Shown piece after piece: positions 1-6,278 of a stretch of DNA of 10,521 bases. The notes under the pieces were generated by a model. It was given only the letters and a program-made list of their open reading frames with translations. It had not been told where the DNA came from and searched no databases. The stretch spans positions 1 to 10,521 of the forward strand of contig DATKYB010000013.1 of assembly GCA_035528715.1 (NCBI GenBank). The letters are read 5' to 3'. Source of the DNA: Nitrospinota bacterium. Lineage in GTDB: Bacteria > JADFOP01 > DATKYB01. Each line of letters starts with the position of its first letter. Positions within the stretch are counted from its first letter, which is position 1. Made by a program: the position numbers and the translations under genes.

Positions 1-2
1 GT

Positions 3-620
3 GCCCTAAAGAGAACACATCTTTGGGCATTAAGAGGACTGGAGTATTATATGGCGAATATCGATGTTAAAAGGCATGCCCTTTTTGGTGTAATCCAGGG
101 AGGGATTTTCAAAGATTTGAGAGAAGAGAGTTGTAGGTCCATGACAAGCCTTCCCTTTGATGGATATTGTTTGGGAGGTTCTCTAGGAAAAGACAAAAAA
201 GAGATGTTCAAGATAGCTGATTGGGTGATACCTCATCTGCCGGAAAATAAGCCAAGACATCTCCTTGGTATCGGGGAACCGGATGACCTCCTTCAGGGAA
301 TAAAGAGAGGTTTTGATCTCTTTGACTGCTCATTTCCCTATAGGCTGGCTTCCTTTGGGACCTTTCTTACAGGGGATAAGAATAAGAGATATCGAATACA
401 CATAACAAATCAGATGTATAAGAAAGACAAAAGGCCAATAGAAGAAAAATGTGTGTGTTATACATGTAAGAATTTTCAAAGAGGCTATCTTCATCATCTT
501 TTTAAAAGCCGAGAGATACTGGGTTATCATCTTGCTTCCACCCATAACCTTAACTTTATTATAAACTGGATAAAAGAATTGCGTCAGAAGATTTTGAAAA
601 ATAGATTTGAACCAGAATAA
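3..620 (+). CDS. Divergent tRNA-guanine transglycosylase family protein (5' end outside window)
   Basis: TGT enzymes exchange guanine for a 7-deazaguanine (preQ1 or queuine) at tRNA position 34. The frame is open from base 3, and residues upstream of the first ATG (base 51) read ALKRTHLWALRGLEYY, the usual TGT segment before the GVIQGG motif; that ATG is therefore internal and the gene is cut by the window edge. Numbering from that Met, the nucleophile motif FDC puts Asp at 92, and the zinc set CxCxxC (C134, C136, C139) with H165 has the normal 26-residue Cys-His spacing. Two recognition segments are unusual. The usual GGLAVGE region reads GGSLGKDKKEM, one residue shorter and with Lys about where the preQ1-contacting Glu should be. 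FDCVLPTRxxRNG reads FDCSFPYRLASFG, losing the second Arg and the Asn. Family assignment is firm; the substrate (preQ1, queuine or other) and whether this is the organism's main TGT are open. Confidence 0.88.
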   Translation, partial: ALKRTHLWALRGLEYYMANIDVKRHALFGVIQGGIFKDLREESCRSMTSLPFDGYCLGGSLGKDKKEMFKIADWVIPHLPENKPRHLLGIGEPDDLLQGIKRGFDLFDCSFPYRLASFGTFLTGDKNKRYRIHITNQMYKKDKRPIEEKCVCYTCKNFQRGYLHHLFKSREILGYHLASTHNLNFIINWIKELRQKILKNRFEPE

Positions 621-633
621 GATGTAATAAAGA

Positions 634-655
634 CAAATTTTGTATATAAAATTTG
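634..655 (+). repeat. AT-rich hairpin between the tgt-like and glycosylase-like genes
   Basis: CAAATTTT and AAAATTTG form a perfect 8-bp stem around a 6-base loop, 14 bases after the tgt-like stop codon. The stem has only two G-C pairs and no clean U-tract follows it, so it is a poor terminator. It may be an mRNA-end or processing structure, or chance in AT-rich DNA. Confidence 0.3.
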
Positions 656-688
656 GTAAAAGATTGTGGACTTTTTTGGATCTAAAAG

Positions 689-1666
689 ATGATCAGAATC
701 AATGAACAGCAGTGCAAAACCATTGCGTCTAAGTTAGCGCTCTTTTCCCATTTCAAAGAGAAATCCCTTTCGCCTTATAAAAAAATTAAAGATAAAAAAA
801 AGTTAGCCAATTATTGGTTCTTTCTGACAGCTATCTGTTACAAGACAGGTAACCTAAAGGGAATCGTTAATGGAGAGATGCTCAGAGGATGGGATTTTTT
901 AGAAGCAAAGGCCAGGGCTATTTTAAAAGAAGACCCAGAGTTTTTTTTACCAGAAAATTTAGTCTCTATTTCTTCAAATGAGATTGCTGAATTAATGCTT
1001 GATTACAGGGATAGAATAGAACAAAGGTGCCATCTCTTAAAGAATTGTGCTCAAATGCTCCTTGAGAGATATAAAGGTAATGTCATGAACCTCTATTATA
1101 GCACCAAAGGAAATATATCAGGTCAAAAGGGGGTTCTCTCTCTTCTTTCAGACTTTGAAGCATATAAAGATCCTTTGAATAAAAAGTCCTTTCTCCTTAT
1201 CATGACCCTTTTTAAATTGGGTGTTTGGAATTTTAAAGACGAGGAAGCAATCAAACTTCCTGTTGATAATCATCTTATGAGGATTAGTTTAAGGAGTGGC
1301 ATGTTGGAGATTGAGGATATACATTTAAGGGGCATCCTTTGCAATCAAAAGGATATTGACTCTCTTTTAGAATCAAAGATAAGAAGCAAGGTTCTAAGAT
1401 GCGGAGATCTTCTGAAAAAACATTCAGATATGAATATTATCCAGATAGATTCCCTCCTCTGGCAGATAGGAAGGAATTGTTGCCTGAATTCTCACCCTCC
1501 CTTCTGTGGTAATCATTGCTGTCTGTCAAAAGATGAATGTTCGCTTTGCAAAGCATTTAGTTATCGTTGTAATGGCTTATGCCCTTTGGATGGAGCATGT
1601 AAGGCCAGCAGAGAGAGATATTATTCTAAATATTTTGAACCGATCAGCAATAGCCACTATTACTGA
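689..1666 (+). CDS. HhH-type base/nucleoside glycosylase-like protein with Cys-rich C-terminus
   Basis: A 325-residue protein of unproven function. Residues 191-204 (PVDNHLMRISLRSG) resemble the catalytic-Asp segment VDTHxxRxxxR of endonuclease III/MutY-type DNA glycosylases, making D193 the candidate catalytic residue. Near the C-terminus C287-x6-C294-x3-C298-x5-C304, including CPL, is one residue longer than the [4Fe-4S] motif C-x6-C-x2-C-x5-C of that family. Six further cysteines (264, 265, 273, 277, 278, 284) precede it. No canonical LPGxG hairpin is visible. The middle (about 105-210) instead runs parallel to what I recall of Qng1/DUF2419, the queuosine-nucleotide glycosylase, itself an HhH-fold protein: a RxxLL...LLExxxG helix, a segment ending in W, then an Asp-containing strand. 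The gene starts 68 bases after the tgt-like gene on the same strand, which supports a link to deazaguanine-base metabolism. A DNA-repair glycosylase is the main alternative. Confidence 0.6.
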   Translation: MIRINEQQCKTIASKLALFSHFKEKSLSPYKKIKDKKKLANYWFFLTAICYKTGNLKGIVNGEMLRGWDFLEAKARAILKEDPEFFLPENLVSISSNEIAELMLDYRDRIEQRCHLLKNCAQMLLERYKGNVMNLYYSTKGNISGQKGVLSLLSDFEAYKDPLNKKSFLLIMTLFKLGVWNFKDEEAIKLPVDNHLMRISLRSGMLEIEDIHLRGILCNQKDIDSLLESKIRSKVLRCGDLLKKHSDMNIIQIDSLLWQIGRNCCLNSHPPFCGNHCCLSKDECSLCKAFSYRCNGLCPLDGACKASRERYYSKYFEPISNSHYY

Positions 1667-1725
1667 GAGATTTGTTTTTTCAGGTCTTCATTGACTTATA
1701 AAGCTTTTTTTGATAGAAGTTTAAG

Positions 1726-1742
1726 AGATTTTTTCAAAATCT
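1726..1742 (+). promoter_or_regulatory. Small hairpin just upstream of the apgM ribosome binding site
   Basis: AGATTTT, loop TTC, AAAATCT form a 7-bp hairpin. It ends one base before the strong Shine-Dalgarno tract AAAGAGGAGA (1744-1753) of the next gene. It could tune ribosome access, but it has only two G-C pairs and may be fortuitous. Confidence 0.25.
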
Positions 1743-1757
1743 AAAGAGGAGATTCTA

Positions 1758-2966
1758 ATGGACCTGAATATTATTAAGGAATTAGTGGAGAAAAATGATA
1801 ACAAGATATTACTTATGGTTATTGATGGCCTGGGAGGTCTACCAAAAGAAGGAGAAAGAGAAACAGAGCTGGAGCTGGCCCATACACCCAACCTCGATTT
1901 ATTGGCTAAGAGATCGAGCTGCGGGCTCATTGATCCTGTTGCGCCAGGCATAACCCCTGGGAGTGGACCGGGACATTTAGGAATTTTTGGTTATGACCCC
2001 TTTAAATATCTTATAGAAAGGGGCGCTCTTTCCTGTGCTGGGGTCAATTTTCCTATGGAGGAGGGAGATATAGGATGCAGGATAAATTTTGCCACAAAGG
2101 AGAATAATCTAATCAAAGATAGGAGAGCGGGGAGGATACCTACGGAAAAATGCGAAGAGCTCTGTGCTCTTTTAGAAGAAAGGGTTAATATTGATGGGGT
2201 GAAGATATTTCTTAGACCTGAAAAGGACTATCGGGCCGCAGGTATTTTTCGAGGTCCTGAACTTAGTGATGAGGTGACGGATACAGATTCCCAGAAGACA
2301 GGTAAACCACCTTTATTAGCTAGCGCACGCGATAAGACAGAGAGTGCAATAAAGACATCTAAAATAATAAATGAGTTTGTAAAGCAGGCAGATGATATAA
2401 TAAAAGATTTTTACCCAGCAAATACCCTCCTTTTGAGAGGTTTTTCGAAAAAGCCAAGCATTCCACAGATGCAGGACGTATTTAGTCTTAATCCTGTGGC
2501 AATAGCTGTTTATCCCATGTATAGGGGTCTTTCACGCCTAGTAGGAATGGACGTTATTGAAGGGATTGAGGATATCAAATCTGAGTTTTTTGTGTTGATT
2601 GAAAATTACAATAAGTATGATTTCTTTTTTCTTCATATAAAGCCTACTGATAGTGCTGGAGAGGATGGAAAATTCGAAGAAAAGGTTGGTTTACTTGAAG
2701 AGATAGATTCCTATATTCCTAAAATAGATTTAGAGAAATACGCAGCCATTGGCATAACTGGTGATCATTCCACACCTTCTCTTTTGAAACTTCATAGCTG
2801 GCATCCAGTACCTTTGATCCTTTATTCCAAAACCTGCCGCCCTGATAGGGTAGAGAAATTTTCTGAGAATGATTGTGCCATGGGAAATCTGGGAAGGATC
2901 CGGGGTGTTGAGCTCATGCCCCTTCTTTTAGCCCATGCCCAGCGTTTAAAGAAATATGGAGCCTGA
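1758..2966 (+). CDS. apgM: 2,3-bisphosphoglycerate-independent phosphoglycerate mutase, archaeal type
   Basis: Interconverts 3- and 2-phosphoglycerate in glycolysis and gluconeogenesis in the cytoplasm, using metal ions and no bisphosphoglycerate cofactor. The 402-residue length fits the ApgM branch of the alkaline-phosphatase superfamily and is well below the roughly 510 residues of GpmI. Visible motifs are the N-terminal metal-site strand LLMVIDGLGG (D23), the nucleophile loop PGSGPGHLGIFGYDP (S69), HIKPTDSAGEDG (H293, K295, D298), GDHSTP (D336, H337) and LHSWHPVP (H349). ATG 1758 is preceded by AAAGAGGAGA at good spacing. It lies 91 bases after the glycosylase-like gene on the same strand and may be cotranscribed with it. 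Some members of this family were once proposed as homoserine kinases in genomes lacking ThrB; no threonine-pathway gene is nearby, so the mutase assignment is preferred. Confidence 0.93.
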   Translation: MDLNIIKELVEKNDNKILLMVIDGLGGLPKEGERETELELAHTPNLDLLAKRSSCGLIDPVAPGITPGSGPGHLGIFGYDPFKYLIERGALSCAGVNFPMEEGDIGCRINFATKENNLIKDRRAGRIPTEKCEELCALLEERVNIDGVKIFLRPEKDYRAAGIFRGPELSDEVTDTDSQKTGKPPLLASARDKTESAIKTSKIINEFVKQADDIIKDFYPANTLLLRGFSKKPSIPQMQDVFSLNPVAIAVYPMYRGLSRLVGMDVIEGIEDIKSEFFVLIENYNKYDFFFLHIKPTDSAGEDGKFEEKVGLLEEIDSYIPKIDLEKYAAIGITGDHSTPSLLKLHSWHPVPLILYSKTCRPDRVEKFSENDCAMGNLGRIRGVELMPLLLAHAQRLKKYGA

Positions 2967-3169
2967 TATATCCGAGATAAGTCCATCACCTTCGCTTATA
3001 TCCACATCTTTACTCATAATGTGGGCGTCGAAAAAATGCATTTTTTTCTTAAGTAATTCTCATTTTCTTCCGAAATAATGTTTAGTGATTTTATTCTTAT
3101 TCTTAGATAGAGACAGTCCTTAAAGATAATAAAAAGAAATCAAATTGTAATCCAAAGCCAAGAAAAAAT

Positions 3170-4027
3170 ATGCCGGTTAAGGAAGAGAGCATAAAAGATA
3201 TTATTGTAAAATCTCCTGATATAGCTGTGCTTCCTCAGGTGGCTATTCAGGTAATAAATACTGTTTTAGATGAGAAAAGCTCAGCAAAAGACCTCTATAA
3301 AATAATTTCTGTAGATCAGGCATTAACAACGAGGATACTGAAGATAGCTAATTCAGCTTTTTATGGACATTTTAGGGAGATTAATAGCCTCTCCAGGGCA
3401 ATCACGATTCTTGGATTTAAAGCGATTAAAAATTTAGTTGTTGCTGTGTCTACAAAATATTTATATAAAAAAACTGGACTTACTGAGAGGATTTTGTGGG
3501 ATCATTCCGTGGGTGTTGCTATTGCTTCTCAGATACTTGCCAATAGCTATGGAAATATGTCTGATATAGAGGATTCACTGATATGTGGCCTCCTCCATGA
3601 TATTGGAAAGGTGGCAATGAACAACTATGATCTTATCAGATTTAACAAGGTTATGGAGAAGGTTTATTTTGGGGAACTTTTATTTACCGATGTAGAAAAG
3701 GAGTTTTATGATTTTTCTCATGCTGAGATAGGAGCAAGCATGGTAAGGAAGTGGAACCTTCCAGAGGGCTTGGAAAGAGTGGTTGCCAACCATCATAGCG
3801 ATTCTACAAGTTATCGTGAAGAGCTAAATATTTCAAGGCGAATCGCTTTTGTTAATCTGGCAGATTTAATATGTCTAAAATTAGGTATTGGATATAAAAA
3901 TCCAAGGGATATCGTTTTAGAAGAACAAGACTCTTCAATCTTTTTGGGATTGAAAGAGGAACAACTTAAAGAGATTGTTAAAGAAGTAGAGAAGACCTAT
4001 TCAAAAGGAAAAGAGCTATTCAATTAA
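3170..4027 (+). CDS. HDOD domain signalling protein
   Basis: A single-domain HDOD protein of 285 residues. HDOD proteins are non-enzymatic or poorly characterised relatives of HD phosphohydrolases, found in bacterial signalling, chemotaxis and stress control. The N-terminal segment LPQVAIQVIN, the D-x-ALTTRILKIANSAFYG stretch (49-66) and LSRAITILGFKAIKNLV (74-90) are typical of the family. The HD core is well preserved: H112, LLHDIGK (H143, D144), SHAEIGASMVRKWNLP (H184), NHH (H208, H209) and NLADLI (D232), so a metal site could still form. No receiver, GGDEF or EAL domain is attached. ATG 3170 has only a weak A/G-rich ribosome site and no in-frame alternative nearby. The gene stands alone, 203 bases after apgM and 230 bases before the cytochrome gene, so its partner cannot be read from context. 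Confidence 0.92.
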   Translation: MPVKEESIKDIIVKSPDIAVLPQVAIQVINTVLDEKSSAKDLYKIISVDQALTTRILKIANSAFYGHFREINSLSRAITILGFKAIKNLVVAVSTKYLYKKTGLTERILWDHSVGVAIASQILANSYGNMSDIEDSLICGLLHDIGKVAMNNYDLIRFNKVMEKVYFGELLFTDVEKEFYDFSHAEIGASMVRKWNLPEGLERVVANHHSDSTSYREELNISRRIAFVNLADLICLKLGIGYKNPRDIVLEEQDSSIFLGLKEEQLKEIVKEVEKTYSKGKELFN

Positions 4028-4171
4028 TCCAAAATCTTCCTTGTTATTTAGTTTTTTTCAAATTATAATCTGATCTCAACTCTTCGCCTCTTTTGTAAAT
4101 ATCCAATATTTTCGAGTTGAATAGCTATTTTCTGTATAAATTGGCGAATCTTCGAAAAGTTTATCAGATTA
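4014..4171. repeat. Nested and crossing inverted repeats after the HDOD gene
   Basis: Perfect complementary arms: AGCTATTCAA (4014-4023) with TTGAATAGCT (4117-4126); TAATCTGAT (4066-4074) with ATCAGATTA (4163-4171); TCAACTC (4076-4082) with GAGTTGA (4114-4120); TTCGCC (4083-4088) with GGCGAA (4143-4148); TTTTCGA (4109-4115) with TCGAAAA (4152-4158). The third and fourth pairs cross, which allows a pseudoknot; others are mutually exclusive, which allows alternative folds. The first arm covers the end of the HDOD coding region. This may be an RNA structure at the mRNA end or cytochrome leader; AT bias makes some pairings likely by chance. Confidence 0.35.
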
Positions 4172-4219
4172 AAATTTTCTGTTGACAATTTTGAAAATTT
4201 TGATAAAAGACATTAAAGT
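4171..4219 (+). promoter_or_regulatory. Candidate promoter and operator for the cytochrome c gene
   Basis: TTGAAA (4191-4196) and TAAAGT (4214-4219) are spaced by 17 bases, a fair sigma-70 match 38 bases before the start codon. A perfect consensus TTGACA lies just upstream (4182-4187) but has no good -10 at normal spacing. A 9-bp inverted repeat, AAAATTTTC (4171-4179) with GAAAATTTT (4193-4201), flanks the TTGACA and covers the -35 element, as an operator would. Confidence 0.38.
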
Positions 4220-4257
4220 AGTTATCAATACTTAAAAATTTTTATGAGGTTTAGACA

Positions 4258-4578
4258 ATGAAGAAATATATAATCATACTTGCTGTAGTTGCTTTTATTA
4301 CTGTTTCACTAACCGCCTCCTTCTCAAAGGGAGATGTCAAGAAGGGTGGGGCCATCTATAACAGGGTCTGCATGGCCTGCCATGCTGCTGGAGTTGCTGG
4401 CGCGCCAAAGTTAGGCGATAAGACTACATGGGCTCCCCGCATCAAACAGGGTGAAAAGGTTCTGCTTGAGCATACATTAAAAGGTTTTAAAGTTATGCCC
4501 CCTAAAGGTGGATGTGGTGAGTGTTCTGACCAAGATATTGAAGATGCTATTGCTTATATGCTCTCAAAGGTCCAGTAA
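4258..4578 (+). CDS. Periplasmic class I cytochrome c, c5-like
   Basis: A 106-residue exported monohaem electron carrier. Residues 1-23 are a Sec signal peptide: MKK, a hydrophobic core, then small residues around SLTASFS. Haem attaches covalently at CMACH (C38, C41, with H42 as axial ligand), and M80 in the KVMPPKGGC segment is the expected sixth ligand. C86 and C89 (CGEC) match the extra disulfide typical of cytochrome c5, and DxDIEDAIAYMLSKV is the usual C-terminal helix. The start is supported by GAGG (4246-4249) at 8-base spacing. It appears monocistronic: no oxidase, reductase or assembly gene is adjacent, so its redox partner is unknown. Confidence 0.93.
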   Translation: MKKYIIILAVVAFITVSLTASFSKGDVKKGGAIYNRVCMACHAAGVAGAPKLGDKTTWAPRIKQGEKVLLEHTLKGFKVMPPKGGCGECSDQDIEDAIAYMLSKVQ

Positions 4579-4608
4579 TTTAGGATGATTTTTCCCATTC
4601 CTTTTTTC

Positions 4609-4627
4609 ATCTTTTGTAAAAGATTTT
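4609..4627 (+). terminator. Weak terminator candidate after the cytochrome c gene
   Basis: ATCTTT, loop TGTA, AAAGAT followed by TTT lies 31 bases after the cytochrome stop codon. The stem is AT-rich and the U-tract short. The stronger hairpins of the following repeat array may contribute to termination. Confidence 0.3.
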
Positions 4628-4629
4628 CG

Positions 4630-5036
4630 CCTTTCTTGCTTGTCCAAGAAAGGTGAGAAAGAAGGACACCCCGCCTGTTTTTCTTAACGGCTTTTGTTCA
4701 TTTCTTGCTTGCGAAAGCAAACGAACCAAAGAAAGACACCCCCATCGATTTTTTCAACGGCATTTGACTGCACTCGCTCGGAGAAACAGCAAGCAGTTCT
4801 TTTTACCTTTCTTGCTCACCCAAGAAAGGTAACTAAAGAAGGGTGCCCCCCTGCTTTTTTTAACGGAATTTTGTCTTCGCTCATTCAGCGAGGGAGGAAA
4901 CTCGCTTCGCTCAGACACCCTCCCTCTTTTTCCTCATTCGCTGGAAAAATTCCTAAAAACCAGAAGGGGGATTAAAAAAACATGATTTCCTTGCTCGCTC
5001 AGTAAATCCCTGAAAAGCAAAAGGGGGGAGAAAAAA
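4630..5036. repeat. Degenerate intergenic array of hairpin-plus-tail repeats
   Basis: This holds most of the 653-base gap between the cytochrome and reductase genes. The unit is a hairpin followed by a purine-rich segment, a run of C and a T-run ending in AACGG. Copy 1 (4630-4691) has CCTTTCTTG/CAAGAAAGG around a 6-base loop. Copy 3 (4805-4866) has the same stem extended to 10 bp. Copy 2 (4696-4761) has a different hairpin, TTGCTT-GCGA-AAGCAA, but the same tail type. Copy 4 (about 4870-4930) keeps only the CACCC/T-run part and adds an ACTCGCTTCGCTCAGAC segment. Two diverged direct repeats follow (4927-4980 and 4986-5036), each with a CTCGCT- or TTCGCT-like core, an A-rich stretch and a GGGGG run. 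Elements of this style occur in many proteobacterial intergenic regions, from memory. Nothing else was seen to about 5135. Confidence 0.75.
4890..4931 (+). terminator. GC-rich stem followed by a T-run inside the repeat array
   Basis: GAGGGAGG (4890-4897) pairs perfectly with CCTCCCTC (4919-4926), and TTTTT follows at once (4927-4931). This is the strongest terminator-like structure between the cytochrome and reductase genes, although its 21-base loop is long. It lies in the fourth repeat copy, so the array may double as a transcription barrier. Confidence 0.4.
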
Positions 5037-5156
5037 TACCTGAAAAATCTTAATGGGGAATTTAAAGTCCAAAAGAGTTATTAATCAAGAGCTTTTAATC
5101 GCAAAAAATCCAGCCATTTATTTTTCATAAACTATTTGACCAATCACATTTTCCCA

Positions 5157-5183
5157 TTGACAATAAAGACGCTCTCCTATAAA
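5157..5183 (+). promoter_or_regulatory. Candidate sigma-70 promoter for the aldo/keto reductase
   Basis: TTGACA (5157-5162) and TATAAA (5178-5183) are spaced by 15 bases, slightly short but with strong hexamers. Transcription would begin near 5190, about 40 bases before the GTG start. This agrees with rejecting the upstream in-frame ATG at 5136. Confidence 0.45.
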
Positions 5184-5231
5184 TTTTTTATATCATATTT
5201 TTTATTATTTTATCTGAGAAAGGTGATATTT

Positions 5232-6230
5232 GTGGAATTGAGAAAACTTGGAAAGAGTGAACTTGAGGTTCCAATTATTATCTTTGGTGCATGGGCTATT
5301 GGTGGTTGGCTCTGGGGAGGGACAGATGATGAGAAGGCTGTTTCTGCGATCCATAAGGCTCTGGATTTGGGAATGACATGCATTGATACAGCCCCCGTTT
5401 ATGGTTTTGGTCATAGTGAGGAAATCGTGGGAAGAGCCATAAAGGGACGGAGGGATGATGTCATCATCGCGACAAAATGCGGTCTCCGCTGGGATTTAGA
5501 GGAAGGGGAACTCTTCTTTGAAACCATAGATAGTCGAGGAAAAGCCCTGAAGATCTATCGCAACCTGAAGGCCCATTCAATAAAAGAGGAATGTGAATTA
5601 AGCTTGAAACGCCTCAGTGTAGATGTCATTGACCTCTATCAATGCCACTGGCCTGATAGTACAACTTCTCCTGATGAGACCATGGAGACCCTCCTTCGTC
5701 TGAAAGAAGAGGGAAAGATCAGGGCTATCGGTGTAAGTAATTTTACAACGGAGATGATCAAGACCTGTCTTAAGTATGGCGATGTGGCCAGTGATCAGCC
5801 AAAGTACAGTCTCCTCTTTCGAGATATTGAAAAAGATATCCTTCCCTATTGTAGGAAACATGATATCGGTTTGATTGTCTATGGACCTCTGGGACAGGGG
5901 CTTCTTACAGGAAAGGTAACAATGGAGCGTAAGTTTAACCAGGGAGATTTACGGATAGATCAGCCATGGTTTCAACCCAAAAACCGAAGACGCATCCTTG
6001 ATACATTGGAAAAGATCAAACCGATTGCAAAGGAGCATAACGCCACTTTAGCCCAGCTTTCCATTAACTGGGTTATTTCTGAACCAGGGGTTACGAGTGC
6101 TATTGTAGGTGCACGGAATCCCGAGCAGGTTATTGAAAATGCCGGCGCCTCAGATTTTAGACTGAGCAAAGAAGAAAGAAGCATCATAAAAGGATGCTTT
6201 GAGGCACTGGGAGAGCCCGAAGAGGAATAA
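5232..6230 (+). CDS. Aldo/keto reductase
   Basis: A cytoplasmic NAD(P)H-dependent oxidoreductase reducing aldehydes or ketones; the physiological substrate cannot be told from sequence. Starting at GTG 5232 it has 332 residues, normal for the family, and begins ELRKLGKSELEVP, the standard N-terminus. GTG is chosen because AAGGTGA (5220-5226) sits 5 bases upstream; an in-frame ATG at 5136 would add 32 hydrophobic residues and lies upstream of the promoter. The catalytic tetrad is D52 and Y57 (IDTAPVYGFGHSEE), K82 (IATKCG) and H139 (YQCHWPD). GVSNF and the C-terminal VGARNPEQVIENA cofactor-phosphate segment are present. It resembles the AKR11/12-type reductases (IolS/YajO-like). It is transcribed alone and converges on the PEP carboxykinase-like gene. 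Confidence 0.93.
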   Translation: MELRKLGKSELEVPIIIFGAWAIGGWLWGGTDDEKAVSAIHKALDLGMTCIDTAPVYGFGHSEEIVGRAIKGRRDDVIIATKCGLRWDLEEGELFFETIDSRGKALKIYRNLKAHSIKEECELSLKRLSVDVIDLYQCHWPDSTTSPDETMETLLRLKEEGKIRAIGVSNFTTEMIKTCLKYGDVASDQPKYSLLFRDIEKDILPYCRKHDIGLIVYGPLGQGLLTGKVTMERKFNQGDLRIDQPWFQPKNRRRILDTLEKIKPIAKEHNATLAQLSINWVISEPGVTSAIVGARNPEQVIENAGASDFRLSKEERSIIKGCFEALGEPEEE

Positions 6231-6242
6231 AGATTTTTCGTG

Positions 6243-6278
6243 AAGCCTCTAAATATTTTACAGGCTTAAGCTTTTTTT
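6243..6278. terminator. Weak terminator candidate between convergent genes
   Basis: AAGCCT (6243-6248) and AGGCTT (6262-6267) pair across a 13-base AT-rich loop, with a T-run at 6272-6278. It lies between the ends of the reductase and PEP carboxykinase-like genes and overlaps the last codons of the latter. The stem is only 6 bp. Confidence 0.3.

Noticed and set aside
1506-1694. Plus-strand 62-codon open frame overlapping the Cys-rich end of the glycosylase-like gene
   Set aside because: It is a shifted-frame shadow without its own ribosome site or family motif.
2946-3041. Minus-strand 31-codon open frame overlapping the end of apgM
   Set aside because: It starts MHFFDAHIMSKDVDI and looks protein-like in composition, but has no ribosome site, no recognisable family and overlaps a real gene end; probably chance or a very old remnant.
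4694-4975. Open frame of 93 codons in the cytochrome-reductase gap
   Set aside because: It lies wholly in the hairpin repeat array, its residues are translated repeat units, it has no ribosome site, and it resembles no protein family.
4630-5036. Repeat array considered as CRISPR
   Set aside because: Repeat units are degenerate and irregularly spaced, lack uniform spacers and no cas gene is nearby.
5136-5231. Upstream in-frame ATG that would extend the aldo/keto reductase by 32 residues
   Set aside because: The added residues are hydrophobic and foreign to the family, the ATG lies before the candidate promoter, and GTG 5232 has a strong ribosome site at the family's normal N-terminus.
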